This document shows positions 19,415 to 30,929 of a stretch of DNA of 64,000 nucleotides, piece after piece. The stretch is from Meghimatium bilineatum. Taxonomy: Eukaryota; Mollusca; Gastropoda; Stylommatophora; Philomycidae. The stretch spans positions 25,106,589 to 25,170,588 of the forward strand of contig CM067304.1 in the NCBI GenBank assembly GCA_034231615.1. The letters run 5' to 3'. The translations under genes were made by a program, and so were the position numbers. The stretch's first letter is position 1, and every line of letters begins with the position of its first letter. A model generated the notes under the pieces. The model was given only the letters and a program-made list of their open reading frames with translations. It was not told where the DNA came from and searched no databases.

Positions 19415-20545
19415 TTCTGATAATAGTAACACCTGTCTTAGATTTCTGATCATAGTAACAACTGTCTTAGATTTCTGATCATAGTAACAACTGTCTTGGA
19501 CTTCTGATCATAGTAACAACTGTCTTAGATTTCTGATCATAGTAACAACTGTCTTGGACTTCTGATCATAGTAACAACTGTCTTAGATTTCTGATCATAG
19601 TAACAACTGTCTTGGACTTCTGATCATAGTAACACCTGTCTTAGACTTCTGATCATAGTAACAACTGTCTTGGACTTCTGATCATAGTAACACCTGTCTT
19701 AGACTTCGGATCATAGTAACAACTGTCTTGGACTTCTGATCATAGTAACACCTGTCTTAGACTTCTGATCATAGTAACAACTGTCTTAGACTTCTGATCA
19801 TAGTAACAACTGTCTTAGACTTCTGATCATAGTAACAACTGTCTTGGACTTCTGATCATAGTAACAACTGTCTTGGACTTCTGATCATAGTAACAACTGT
19901 CTTGGACTTCTGATCATAGTAACAACTGTCTTGGACTTCTGATCATAGTAACAACTGTCTTGGACTTCTGATCATAGTAACAACTGTCTTGGACTTCTGA
20001 TCATAGTAACACCTGTCTTAGACTTCGGATCATAGTAACAACTGTCTTAGACTTCTGATCATAGTAACAACTGTCTTGGACTTCTGATCATAGTAACAAC
20101 TGTCTTGGACTTCTGATCATAGTAACAACTGTCTTGGACTTCTGATCATAGTAACAACTGTCTTGGACTTCTGATCATAGTAACAACTGTCTTGGACTTC
20201 TGATCATAGTAACAACTGTCTTGGACTTCTGATCATAGTAACAACTGTCTTGGACTTCTGATCATAGTAACAACTGTCTTGGACTTCTGATCATAGTAAC
20301 AACTGTCTTGGACTTCTGATCATAGTAACAACTGTCTTGGACTTCTGATCATAGTAACAACTGTCTTGGACTTCTGATCATAGTAACACCTGTCTTAGAC
20401 TTCTGATCATTGTAACAACTGTCTTATACTTCTGATCATAGTAACACCTGTCTTAGACTTCTGATCATATTAACAACTGTCTTAGACTTCTGATCATAGT
20501 AACAACTGTCTTGGACTTCTGATCATAGTAACAACTGTCTTAGAT
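19415..20545 (+). repeat. 29-bp tandem array, about 39 copies
   Basis: Unit TTCTGATCATAGTAACAACT plus GTCTTGGAC, strictly 29 bp (1131 bp in total). Variants ACAACT/ACACCT and TTGGAC/TTAGAC/TTAGAT are distributed in blocks, with the left part showing alternation of unit types and 20053-20380 being nearly homogeneous. Every unit contains the palindrome TGATCA. Confidence 0.97.
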
Positions 20546-21340
20546 TACACAGCCACCACTGGAACCACCAGAATGAATACCATTTCCCCTGGCAATGTTT
20601 AAAATGTGTTTAAGAAATCGCGTGTTCAATACATGGAGGTTATATCCCTTAAACACGTGCATTTTCCCAGCTATTCCTGCCTCCTATATTCTCTAACGGA
20701 AGCGCAATTATTTCAACCTAGTACCGAAGTCTCCGAGAGTACCCCTCATATCCTCCTGGCCTTATTAGTCACAGATTAACACATGGTAAACATTATAATC
20801 ATCATCAAAGTTGAGCAGAATGGTCTTGGTCCACTCCTATTGACGAACACTATATGCGTCAGGTAAGTTAATTCACTACTCTCTGTATGTATGTTCAACT
20901 CTTTGGCATCTATACACTCACAGAGAAAGAGATATTGAGCAAGTCCATAGTTAGGATGAGGGTGGGGTTTGTAAAGTTCAACCCCTTCCCCCACCCCCAG
21001 ATTTCATAAAATTAGAACATGCTATTTAGCAGTACAGTAACAGTTTTTACGCTGAACAATACAGATAATCGCCGTTTCGACCATACGTTCTTCATTAAGT
21101 AGGGGCAAACAGACACATAATAGGACAACACAATCAACTAATGACTACATGTCAGCAGTGTCACCAGGGCAATACTGTTTTCAGCTTTCAATTTCAATGT
21201 TAACATCAAAGGATTCACGTAATAATATCTTCCTTATCACTGTTTAACATGGTATTTTACAGTTTGGCTGAGATAGACATATCTCCATCTCTATAAGAGA
21301 GGTCATTGTGATCGTGTGGATGACGAAGAAGACCGACAGT
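20546..21340. other. Unique sequence with a Penelope-like terminal motif
   Basis: No gene. On the minus strand 21110-21060 reads ...GTATGGTCGAAACGGCG..., resembling the GAAAC-containing ends of Penelope-like elements; weak. Confidence 0.3.
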
Positions 21341-21922
21341 TACAAGATATCAATTTGATGACTACATCTTGAACCAAGATACCGTTTTTATGACTACATC
21401 TTGAACCAAGATATCGTTTTTATGACTACATCCTGAACCAAGATACCGTTTTTATGACTACATCTTGAACCAAGATACCGTTATTATGACTACATCTTGA
21501 ACCAAGATACCGTTTTTATGATTACATCTTGAACCAAGATACCGTTTTTATGACTACATCTTGAACCAAGATACCGTTTTTATGACTACATCTTGAACCA
21601 AGATACCGTTTTTATGACTACATCTTGAACAAAGATACCGTTTTTATGACTACATCTTGAACCAAGATATCGTTTTTATGACTACATCGTGAACCAAGAT
21701 ACCGTTTTTATGACTACATCTTGAACCAAGATACCGTTTTTATGACTACATCTTGAACCAAGATACCGTTTTTATGACTACATCTTGAACCAAGATACCG
21801 TTTTTATGACTACATCTTGAACCAAGATACCGTTTTTATGACTACATCTTGAACCAAGATACCGTTTTTATGACTACATCTTGAACCAAGATATCGTTTT
21901 GATGACTACATCTTAAAACAGG
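21341..21922 (+). repeat. 32-bp tandem array, about 18 copies
   Basis: Unit TATGACTACATCTTGAACCA plus AGATACCGTTTT, 32 bp with rare substitutions and degenerate half units at both ends. No ORF. 21923-22464 to its right is unique AT-rich sequence with nothing recognisable. Confidence 0.97.
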
Positions 21923-22464
21923 ATAAGCTACCAAACGTGTTTGTGCAGTATAAGAATATTTTCAACGAAGTATCATGTTCTTGTGGTTTGTGTTTAGATC
22001 CACCGAATTTGCTAGCAATGTAGCTTTTTTTTCTTGATAGGGTCCTCGTAGTTATATTTCGAACACATACGCTTCCAAATCGCAGCGGTGTGCAATGTTG
22101 TGTAGCGGTGGGCAATTCTTTGATAAGATATATTGTCTGATAGATTAAAAAAATCATTTTTTTCTTGTATATACATGGGCTTGCAAGTCCACTGAAATTA
22201 AACGTACCTTTGACATCGATATGTTAAGGGTGACAAATTGATCAAGCGAAGTGTAACATTTACACAGACACTTTATTTAAGAAAATACAAGTGTAGTTCT
22301 TCATTCATGACATAAATCAACATTTGTTTGTCACATTACAGAAGGTTTAGTTACTAATGTTATAACTTAGTCATTATGTGACAAGAGTGCATACCTTCTA
22401 TTTCAGGGTGCAAAGAATAGGGCCTTTATCTCCTCTTTAGGCATGTCGTGGGAGGCGATTTATG

Positions 22465-23570
22465 TAAGGTAGAAATGGGCTAGATAATCCAATAGATAAC
22501 CAACTAGACAATCAACAAGAAAACCATCTGATAACCATAATAAATAAACAACTAGATAACCAACTCGGCAAACAACTAGATAACTAACTGGATAATCAAT
22601 CGGATAAACAGGTAGATAACCTACTGGATAACGAACTAGATAAACAATTAGAGAATTCAACAGATAATAAATTGAATAACAAACTGGATACTCAACTAGT
22701 TAACCAGCTGGATAACCAACTGGATAAACAACTATATATCCAATTAAACAACAACTGGATAACCAATACAATTGGATAATAAACTATAAAACCAACTAGA
22801 TAAACAATTACATAATCCACTGGATAAATAACTAGATAACCGACAAGATAACCAACTAAATAAACAACTAAATAAATAACATGACAACCAACTAGATAAT
22901 CAACCGGATAACCAACTAGATAGAAATCTGGATAATCAATTGGATATCCATTTAGACAACCACATGGATAATTAACTTAATATCCAACTGGATAACAAAC
23001 TTGGCAACCATACAGATAACCAACTGGAGAACCAATTAGATATACAACTACATAACCACATGGATAACAAACTGCTTAAACAGCTGGATAAAAAAATTGA
23101 TAACAAACTTGATAACCAACTAGATTACCAACTAAATAATCAACTGAATAGCAAACTAGATACCCAACTACATAACCAACTAGATAACTAATTGGATAAC
23201 GATCTTGGTAATCAACCCGATAACCGCCTAGATATTCAACGAGATAACCAACTAGATATTCAACTAGATAACCAACTAGATATTCAACGAGATAACCAAA
23301 TAGATATTCAACTAAATAACCAACTAGATATTCAACGAGATAACCAACTAGATATTCAACGAGATAACCAACTAGATATTCAACTAAATAACCAACTAGA
23401 TATTCAACTAAATAACCAACTAGATATTCAACTAAATAACCAACTAGATATTCAACGAGATAACCAACTAGATATTCAACGAGATAACCAACTAGATATT
23501 CAACGAGATAACGATCTAGATAACCAACTATATTACAAACTGGATCATCATGATCAGGTGCCATTTCCTA
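22465..23570 (+). repeat. 12-bp repeat array with a 24-bp higher-order part
   Basis: Built on GATAACCAACTA. It is degenerate in 22465-23200 and regular in 23215-23530, where GATAACCAACTA alternates with GATATTCAACGA/CTA (24-bp period). The unit lacks stops in several frames, giving artefactual 162-aa (minus) and 127-aa (plus) frames. Confidence 0.95.
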
Positions 23571-23575
23571 AATGA

Positions 23576-23835
23576 ATGTTGGCTGCAACAGCTCCAACAT
23601 CCACTGTCTCTTGTTTTAGTGTTGCACTCTGCTAGACTGTAACATGTCCATCTTGTGATGTTACTTTTCCTCGTTTATCTGCCTACCTCTTGCTCGCAGC
23701 CCTTTGACTTTACCCTCAAGTATGGTCTTCAAAAATGTGTATGTCTTTTAATGTATCCAAAATATTTTACTTTTCTGATCTTTATTTTCTTTAATAATTC
23801 TTTCTTCATATTAAGTGTTGTTAGAACCAACTACT
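23576..23835 (-). pseudogene. RTE-like C-terminal fragment
   Basis: Aligns base by base with 25660-25925 (same strand), the C-terminal end of the RTE element there, including the Lys-Tyr-Phe-x-His block. Its 3' end merges into the 12-bp array. Confidence 0.65.
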
Positions 23836-24420
23836 TAACCAACTAGCAAAATGTTAATTGACAAAACTTTCTCGATAACTAGGTAATTAAGTGAGAGATC
23901 AACTGATTAATTAGTTAATTAAACAACTGACGGACAGACCTAGCAAGTAGCAAAATACCTTGCTAAAAACTCAATAACGTTCGAGCTAACTAAACAAACT
24001 AACTGATCTACTAATTGGCAGATTTATCGACCGACCATATCGCCAACTAACTAGCTATCTAATCGACTAAGAAACTAAATTCACTATCTAACTGCGAGTA
24101 GCTACCTAATACGTTAACTAACTAGCATACAAACTAGTTAACAAATCAACCAACCATGGCCGTGCCGTGCTATGATGCAGAAAGACAGCCGAATCTCTAC
24201 AGAGAAAAGGCTCGCATGAAATTAAAACACACTGTCGGGGGCAGTATTTCGAAGAAAAATCTTTTAAGAGGGGTGAGGTGCGGCGGCATGTCGAAGACTT
24301 GCATAATACTGAGAAAATCAACTCACGGCCCCGCAACTGACAAACTAATCCACCTACCATCCAATCAGCCAGCGAACAAACAAGCTAACCAAAGAATCAA
24401 ACCAACCAACAAACCACCCA
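23836..24420. other. Tetranucleotide-like degenerate DNA, no gene
   Basis: ACTA/AACT-rich sequence grading into the 24420 array. The frame at 24156-24437 has no recognisable domain. Confidence 0.4.
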
Positions 24421-24770
24421 ACCAACTGATTTACTGACTATCCGACTAACTAACTGACTGCCTGACCGACTGACTAATTGCCTAACTAACTCCCTGGCCG
24501 ACTATCTAACTACTTTAACTGACTACCTGACAGATTGACTATCTACTTAACTAATTGCATGTCCGACGGACTGACTAACTACTACTTAACTAACTGACTG
24601 CCTGACAGACTGACTAACTACTTAATTAACTGACCGGCAGACTAAACCGACTAACTACTTAACTGACTGTGTGCCCGACTAATTACTTAACTGCCTGACC
24701 TACTGACTAAATACTTAACTAACTGATTGTCTGACCGACTGACTACTTAACTAACTTACATGCTAATAAG
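24421..24770 (+). repeat. Degenerate ACTG/ACTA tetranucleotide array
   Basis: Runs of CTGACTGACTAACTAC-type tetramers. 24486-24692 is repeated almost exactly at 25142-25348. Confidence 0.85.
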
Positions 24771-25141
24771 TTGAGGCTTGCAATTTTTATCTATTTAAAA
24801 TTCTTGGAAGTGTATCTAGTGCACGTTCACCTGGTATTTGGTAACATAAACCACATGACTTTCTCTGCATTAGATAAGGCAAATAAATGACATTTTCCGA
24901 CTAGGCTCCTCATGTTATACAGGTCTCTCATATTTCTTGTTCTTCCAACTTGGTCAGGCAATCTTATTTATTGGTTTCCCTTCTGATGTTTCTTTTGATT
25001 CTAGCTTGGTCCTCCACTCTTACATGCTTAGAGAGTCGCGGCAGTGTAAGTCATTAAGTCATTCGCTCACAGACCAGCAGACCCAGGTTTGAAATCTATT
25101 TGTTATTCGTGGTTTGAAACAAAAAAACTACTTCCGTGGTA

Positions 25142-25348
25142 CTAACTCCCTGGACGACTATCTAACTACTTTAACTGACTACCTGACAGACTGACTATCT
25201 ACTTAACTAATTGCATGTCCGACGGACTGACTAACTACTACTTAACTAACTGACTGCCTGACAGACTGACTAACTACTTAATTAACTGACCGGCAGACTA
25301 AACCGACTAACTACTTAACTGACTGTCTGGCCGACTAATTACTTAACT
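25142..25348 (+). repeat. Direct duplicate of 24486-24692
   Basis: About 207 bp at a constant offset of 656 with only about four substitutions and no indels. The spacer 24771-25141 is unique apart from a possible tRNA-like stretch (GCTCACAGACCAGCAGACCC, then AGGTTTGAAATC) at 25060-25100. Confidence 0.9.
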
Positions 25349-25627
25349 AATGCAAGGTCTAATGCTCTGGGAAGGGTCGGGTAATGGCACCATCTCTACT
25401 GAGGAAGTAAGGAGGCAATGCTAGTCAGTTTCGGATCATCAAACCTACCTACATACTAGTCAGCTGAGCACTTATGGGAAAAAGTGTGTTATGTCTCTGG
25501 TTCATAATTCAGTTTATCTTTACTTTTATCTTAACATGCTTTGACTTTGAGATATCATGTTTTGCAGTTCTCTAATTAATATTTCCAGTTAATTTTTCGT
25601 TATTTATATTTAGTGAGGGTATCTATC

Positions 25628-27005
25628 GTTCATCATCATCAAGTGCTGTCTCCACAACGAAGGTTGGCTGCAACAGATCTCCAACATCCCCAGTCTCTTG
25701 TTTTGGTGGTGCACTATGCTAGACTGTAACCTGACCATCTTGTGATGTTACTCTTCCACTTGTACCTTTGCCTACCTCTTGTTCGCTTCCCTTTGACTTT
25801 ACCCTCAAGTAAGATCAACAATAAGGTGTCATGTCTTTTAATGTGTCCAAAATATTTTATTTGCCTGATCTTTATTTCTCTTAGTAGTTCTTTCTTCATA
25901 TTGAGTTTTTTTAGCACCTCTTTGTTTTCTTCTCTTTCCATGATGTTCTCTCTATTCTCCTATATACCCACATCTCAAAGGCATCAATTCTGTCTTCTAA
26001 TTGTTTATTTAGTGTCCACGTTTCTGATCCATACATTAATATAGAATAGATGTAGCATTTCATGATTCCCATTTTTAATCCTGTTTGTAATTTGTTTAGA
26101 TGTTACTATTTTCCTCATGTCATTGAAGGTAATTTTAGCCATTCATATTCTCCATTTAACTTCTGCTTCACATATGCCATCATTTGTGACTATGTTTCCA
26201 AGATATTGATAATGTTTTACTTGTTGTAGTTTCTCTCCATGTATGTTTATGTTTAGCTCTTGTTCTTCTGTGTCTTTGCTGATTATCATGGCTTTTTGTG
26301 GTTTTTTAAATATTTATATCCAGCCCATATTCATTACTTGATTTATTGACTTGATCTATTAGTCTTTGTAGTTCATGTTTACTTTCTGCTAAAAGAACAG
26401 TGTCATCTGCATATCACAGGTTGTTTATTATTTTCCCATTGATCTCGAGTCCTGACATTTCTTCTATATTTTTAAAGATATTCTCTGTGTAGATATTAAA
26501 TAGATTTGGTGATAACATGCAGCCTTGTCTTACCTCTCGTCTTATTTCTATGTATGGCGAGTAGCTGTTTTCACACCGTATTGATGCAGTCTGGTCCCAG
26601 TATATATTTCTAATCATTTTGATGTCTTTTTCTTGAAGACATTCGATTCATTTTTCATGTTGGACTCTGTCAAAGGCCTTGCTGTAGTCTATGAAACAAA
26701 TATAGATACTTTTTTGGACTTCTATATATGTATCTATCACTAGTCGGATACTAAGTATAGCTTCTCTGGTTCCTTTGTTTTTCCTAAAACCGAATTGTTC
26801 TTCAGCTACCTCCATGTCTATCGTGTTTTTAATTCTCTCATGTATTATCTTGAGAAGTATTTTAGTTAGATGGCTCATTAGACTTAATTTTCTATATTCT
26901 GTACAGTCCACATCCCTGGGATTCTTAGGTAATGGTATGAATATTGATGATGTTAGGTCTTTCGGTATGTGGCCTGTTTCATATATATCATTCGTTAGCC
27001 TATCT
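25628..27005 (-). pseudogene. RTE-like retrotransposon, RT nearly readable, inactive
   Basis: Minus-strand RT with good motif order: Pro-Leu-Pro-Lys-Asn near 26930, Tyr-Arg-Lys-Leu-Ser-Leu-Met-Ser (26890), Glu-Glu-Gln-Phe-Gly-Phe-Arg-Lys (26800), Cys-Phe-Ile-Asp-Tyr-Ser-Lys-Ala-Phe-Asp (palm A, 26690), Arg-Gln-Gly-Cys-Met-Leu-Ser-Pro-Asn-Leu-Phe (26530), and Tyr-Ala-Asp-Asp-Thr-Val-Leu-Leu-Ala-Glu at 26412-26385. 26911 to 26385 stays in one frame, broken by just two TGA codons (near 26648 and 26414). Downstream 26385-25628 is more decayed but keeps Phe-Gly-His-Ile-Lys-Arg-His (25800) and the 3' end GCACTTGATGATGATGA. No endonuclease in the window's copy. Confidence 0.85.
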
Positions 27006-27780
27006 TTATTCCGACATATCGAAACACATATATCCTATGTCTCTTTTCAGATAATCTTTATTTGTTACCAAAAGTGTTTTACCAACAGAAAATCTTGTAC
27101 ATTGTGGAATATTCTCTAGTGATTTACTGCTGTGCTTATCGCACAACAGTTGCACTATGAGGCATTCATGTCAGACATTGTAGTTCAGTGTTGCCATATG
27201 GTTCGAACTGTTGGTGACAAAATTGTTGGTTTAAAAAAATGGCAAAAAATGGACACATTTCGAAATTGTGTGTAAACTGATAAAAAAACATGCTGCATCA
27301 TCAAGAATGCTATCTATAAACTTGTATTGCCTCTCTCAAATTATCAACATTCATTGTACACTAATACTTATGTTATTGTTAACTTAATTTTAGTTATTTT
27401 AATGCTCGTTTGAGAGTCTGCTGAGATTTCTCTAGAAATGAAAGGAATGAGACTACTTAATCTTATGTGGGGAATAGTGAATTTGTACGTCTTGTTGTCC
27501 CATTGTTGTCACTAGGACATAAGCCGTCCATCTTTACACAAGGAGACGTTATCTATGAACATAGAGATAAGATAAAACTAAATCTGATACAGATCATACT
27601 CTCACCACTAGAAGGTCATACGTTCACAAAGAATAGATATAATGGCATACAGCTCATACTTGAGAAAACAAATCAAAGAAGAGAACATGCAATCAAGCTC
27701 AATGCTTAAGGGTGTAGGCGATCATGTTTCTTCACAACAACTTATCTTTTGTGTTGTTAATACATTAAGTTGGTGATAAT
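27006..27780. other. No gene recognised
   Basis: AT-rich. The 80-aa frame at 27467-27709 has no recognised domain; GATCATGTTTCTTC at 27720 resembles an RTE C-terminal codon stretch on the minus strand. Confidence 0.4.
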
Positions 27781-27965
27781 CTTCCATGCCATGATAACAG
27801 CCCATCCGACAACTTCTTCTTTGTCTTCCTCTGTCTCTTTTTATCCCCTTTGATATTTCCGTTGGTTACTAAATGTTCAAGCTATGCTCTTCTCATCACA
27901 TGCCCTATAAATCTTGACTGTCTGCTTCTAATACTTTATATACTTGCTATACTTGCTCACCTTAT
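27780..27965 (-). pseudogene. Probable RTE-like C-terminal fragment
   Basis: Minus-strand frames show an Asp-Ser-Gln-Asp-Leu and Arg-Gly-x-Arg-Gln-like series parallel to 9200-9330. Weak and heavily shifted. Confidence 0.3.
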
Positions 27966-30089
27966 TCCAGCTTCTCTAAGGACTTTTACGATAGTTTATA
28001 AAATTTAAGCTGTACATGATATTTTCATACTTCGTCTAAAACACCATGTCTAAGATGCCTCCCGTTTACTTTGAACTTGTTTGTTTAGTTACTGCAAGAG
28101 AAGCACAATAGAAAAGTATTGGTTAATATAAAACCTCAATACTAGGAACTCTTATCTGCAGTTATTGTGTTCAGCTGCAAAGAATGATTCCCATATTTTG
28201 AAACTTCAATTTGCGGTACCGTCTTGATATTTATTTGATTGAAGATAGGAAAGCTTACACGAATCAAAAGCATGCCAAAAACTTTCTGGGCCATAAGACT
28301 CAAAATAACGCAGCTCTGTTGTGAAATTGGCAGTACAACGTACATTACGCTTCCCGGCGGAAATCACACAAACCCTCGTGTTAATTATCAGATAGTGAAT
28401 GCAGATGAAGAAGAAGATGATGAATGAAGAGATTAGAAGAGTCTTCTGCCTGCTGGCTTGAGATGCTGACCACTTTATTCCCAGGTTAGTCAATGAAAAT
28501 ACTGATTTAACACAGTATTCTATAATACGTCTCAATGTCACGTACAAGGGAAAACTTGACTTATCTTTACTTCTGATATTAGAAGGAAGTCAAGATACGT
28601 GCTAATAATGGATACGATATTGATGAAACTCGTAACATGTGTACGGGAATGGTCCATGTGAGGTCGAGGCCAAGAGCTATGAAGATAATGCTAACAATAA
28701 AAAAATCTTAGCTACAGCCTTCTTAAGTGAGTGAGAGACGAAGGTAGTGGTTACTTACTGACGACACTTCCATAATTAGACGGAAGATAAATCAGTTTTC
28801 ATATCTTACGTCTGCAACATCTCCGGGTTTATCGCACAGTATGTCCTCGTTAGCAATACCCTGGTGGCAGTATCGCTAACATCATGGCGTATGTACAAGA
28901 TGGGAAAGGGGAGGGAGAAGGCTGGTGTTTGAAGGATTCATGTACCCCCAGAACTGAACATTCATGTACCCCCAGAACTGAACAGAGTGGAGCAAGACTA
29001 AGAATTTGATTATAAGAAAGCATGAAAAAATAAAAGATAAATCCCTTACCCTTTTACCAGTATTCCCGAAAAAAAATATGAAATTTCCCACAAAAGAGAC
29101 GGTGGTTATATATTTTAAGGCAACCATGCGCCTTTATGGAAATATTAACTACAGATCTGGCTATCACCGTATGAAAATATGTCTGGGTCTAGTTTTTATG
29201 ATTGTGTATCTACACCAAATTAATGTCAAAAATTTGAAATATATTTTATATAATTAAATACATAAACATAACAAACTACTCCTAAATATACGAATATTTA
29301 GATGTTCAACAGAAAGGAAATATGTGCTTGATCAAATGTTGATATATTCTATATTGGTTTCTTATGACGATGACTACGATGTATCGGATAAGACTAACCT
29401 GTCAGCTGTGATTTAATTCTCCTGTAGTAGAGAAATAACATATACAATAGCGACAATGATGGCCGTAATCAATCGCAGCGTAACATCAGAGACAACACGA
29501 AGAACAAATGAACTACAAATAATGAAATGTTTTAAGGATAGTCGATACAGAACATGTGCTCAGTTGTGGATGGTCGAGATCGCCATCTCTGAATACCGTC
29601 GAATGTTCAACAGCTTGTAATGTACACAGAAATGCCATATTGAGACAGAAAGTGTCCACCAAAGCTCTCAGGTTAAACAACATGGCTAGCACATCAGGAC
29701 AGAATTGACTATCCTCAAAATAACGCTGGTTGTTTGTGTGAAACTTGCTAAGTGTGATAAACAATTGTTCCGTTGGTTATTTCTGTCACAATGGACTGAG
29801 TTTTGCCATATTTAGCTGACGATGTTTCCATTTATAACCGATATAAAGTGAATTTTATGATGTCTTCTTGATCTAAATCTACTCTAACAGACAATTGTAG
29901 TATACAACTGTAGAGACGGATCAGAAACTATCATCCTGTTGTAGGAACCTCACAACCACATAATACACACTTCTCTATATATGACTAATATCCAACTGGA
30001 GACATAGTCATTGGCAACATCAGGACAACTTCGCAATCAAATTGACTTTATTCTAATTTATAAAAGGTTTAAATCGGCCATATATCAAT
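27966..30089. other. No gene recognised
   Basis: Scattered short frames without motifs (for example 28206-28547 minus, 113 aa). The only internal structure seen is a direct doublet of CATGTACCCCCAGAACTGAA at 28939-28983. Confidence 0.45.
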
Positions 30090-30920
30090 GATACACGTAT
30101 CATTCTCAGATGCTGACAAAGGCAGTGACCACGATATGGTTTTGATGCTTGCTTAGATTCATCTTAAAAAACAACACCACCGTGTAACAGCGGGAATTGC
30201 CTAAGATTTGACTTGGAAAAACTAAAGGCGACAGAAATATATGGCATATTTAAGGCAACAATAGAAGGTAAAATTACAACTGTGAACTTATTGGATATCA
30301 ACGTTATCAACTTACTGACTGAGAACCCTGATAAGAGTTAGTTGACATAGCAACACAGCTACTAGACATGAAACACACAGCCAAGATAACCGAAGGCACA
30401 TTAAACGTAAGTGTTAGCAGTAGAGAGCTAAAAGGAACCCCCCCCCCCCCAAAAAAAAAAAAACCAAAAAAAAAAACCACATAATCAACTGGCAGCTTAA
30501 ACTTGTAGTGTCCTGAACAAAACTATTAAAACTAAAATGAAAAAAAGTTAAGAAAACTGGATCAATGCACAATGATATTCAAATAACAATAACACGTCAC
30601 ATGGTAATAATAAAACAGCATTTGAAACATTAAAAAAAGTCACACAGAAAAGAAAACCAAAGATTTCTATTATATTAGACAAAAATGGAACAATACTAAA
30701 TTAACAGAAAGGTATGAGAAGTGACATTTTAAGACATGAAGTGAAGGAAGTAATTTATTCACTTATTGTTTAAACTGAGGCCTTTGTTTTCACTTTCCTT
30801 CACTACTTTATCTAACAGGGATTAGATAAGTGAAATACTCAGGAAAATCCTCAGGAATTGACAAATTCCAGCGGAATTGCCATACTTGGAGGATAAGAAG
30901 TGATTAATGTCAATATAATT
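30090..30920 (+). pseudogene. RTE-like element: endonuclease end, linker, RT start
   Basis: Plus strand: Gly-Ser-Asp-His-Asp-Met-Val-Leu near 30125 (the Ser-Asp-His motif ending the APE-type endonuclease), a linker resembling Phe-Asp-Leu-Glu-Lys-Leu-Lys (30215), and after frameshifts Gly-(I/V)-Asp-Lys-Phe with Ser-Ser-Gly preceding (30850-30880), the first RT block. It is cut at about 30920 where the opposite-strand LINE begins. C and A homopolymers at 30438-30476. Confidence 0.6.
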
Positions 30921-30929
30921 CTTCTTCTT

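Noticed and set aside
19415-20545. CRISPR-like array of 29-bp units
   Set aside because: The units are directly adjacent, with no unique spacers and no cas genes; eukaryotic minisatellite. The same applies to the 30-, 32- and 45-bp arrays.
23076-23575. 162-codon minus and 127-codon plus frames with Tyr-Leu-Val-Gly and Asn-Gln-Leu-Asp periodicity
   Set aside because: 12/24-bp repeat without stops; not a membrane or structural repeat protein.
28206-28547. 113-codon minus-strand frame with hydrophobic stretch as a membrane protein gene
   Set aside because: No family motif, no splice context and low-complexity composition; one hydrophobic run in AT-rich DNA is expected by chance.
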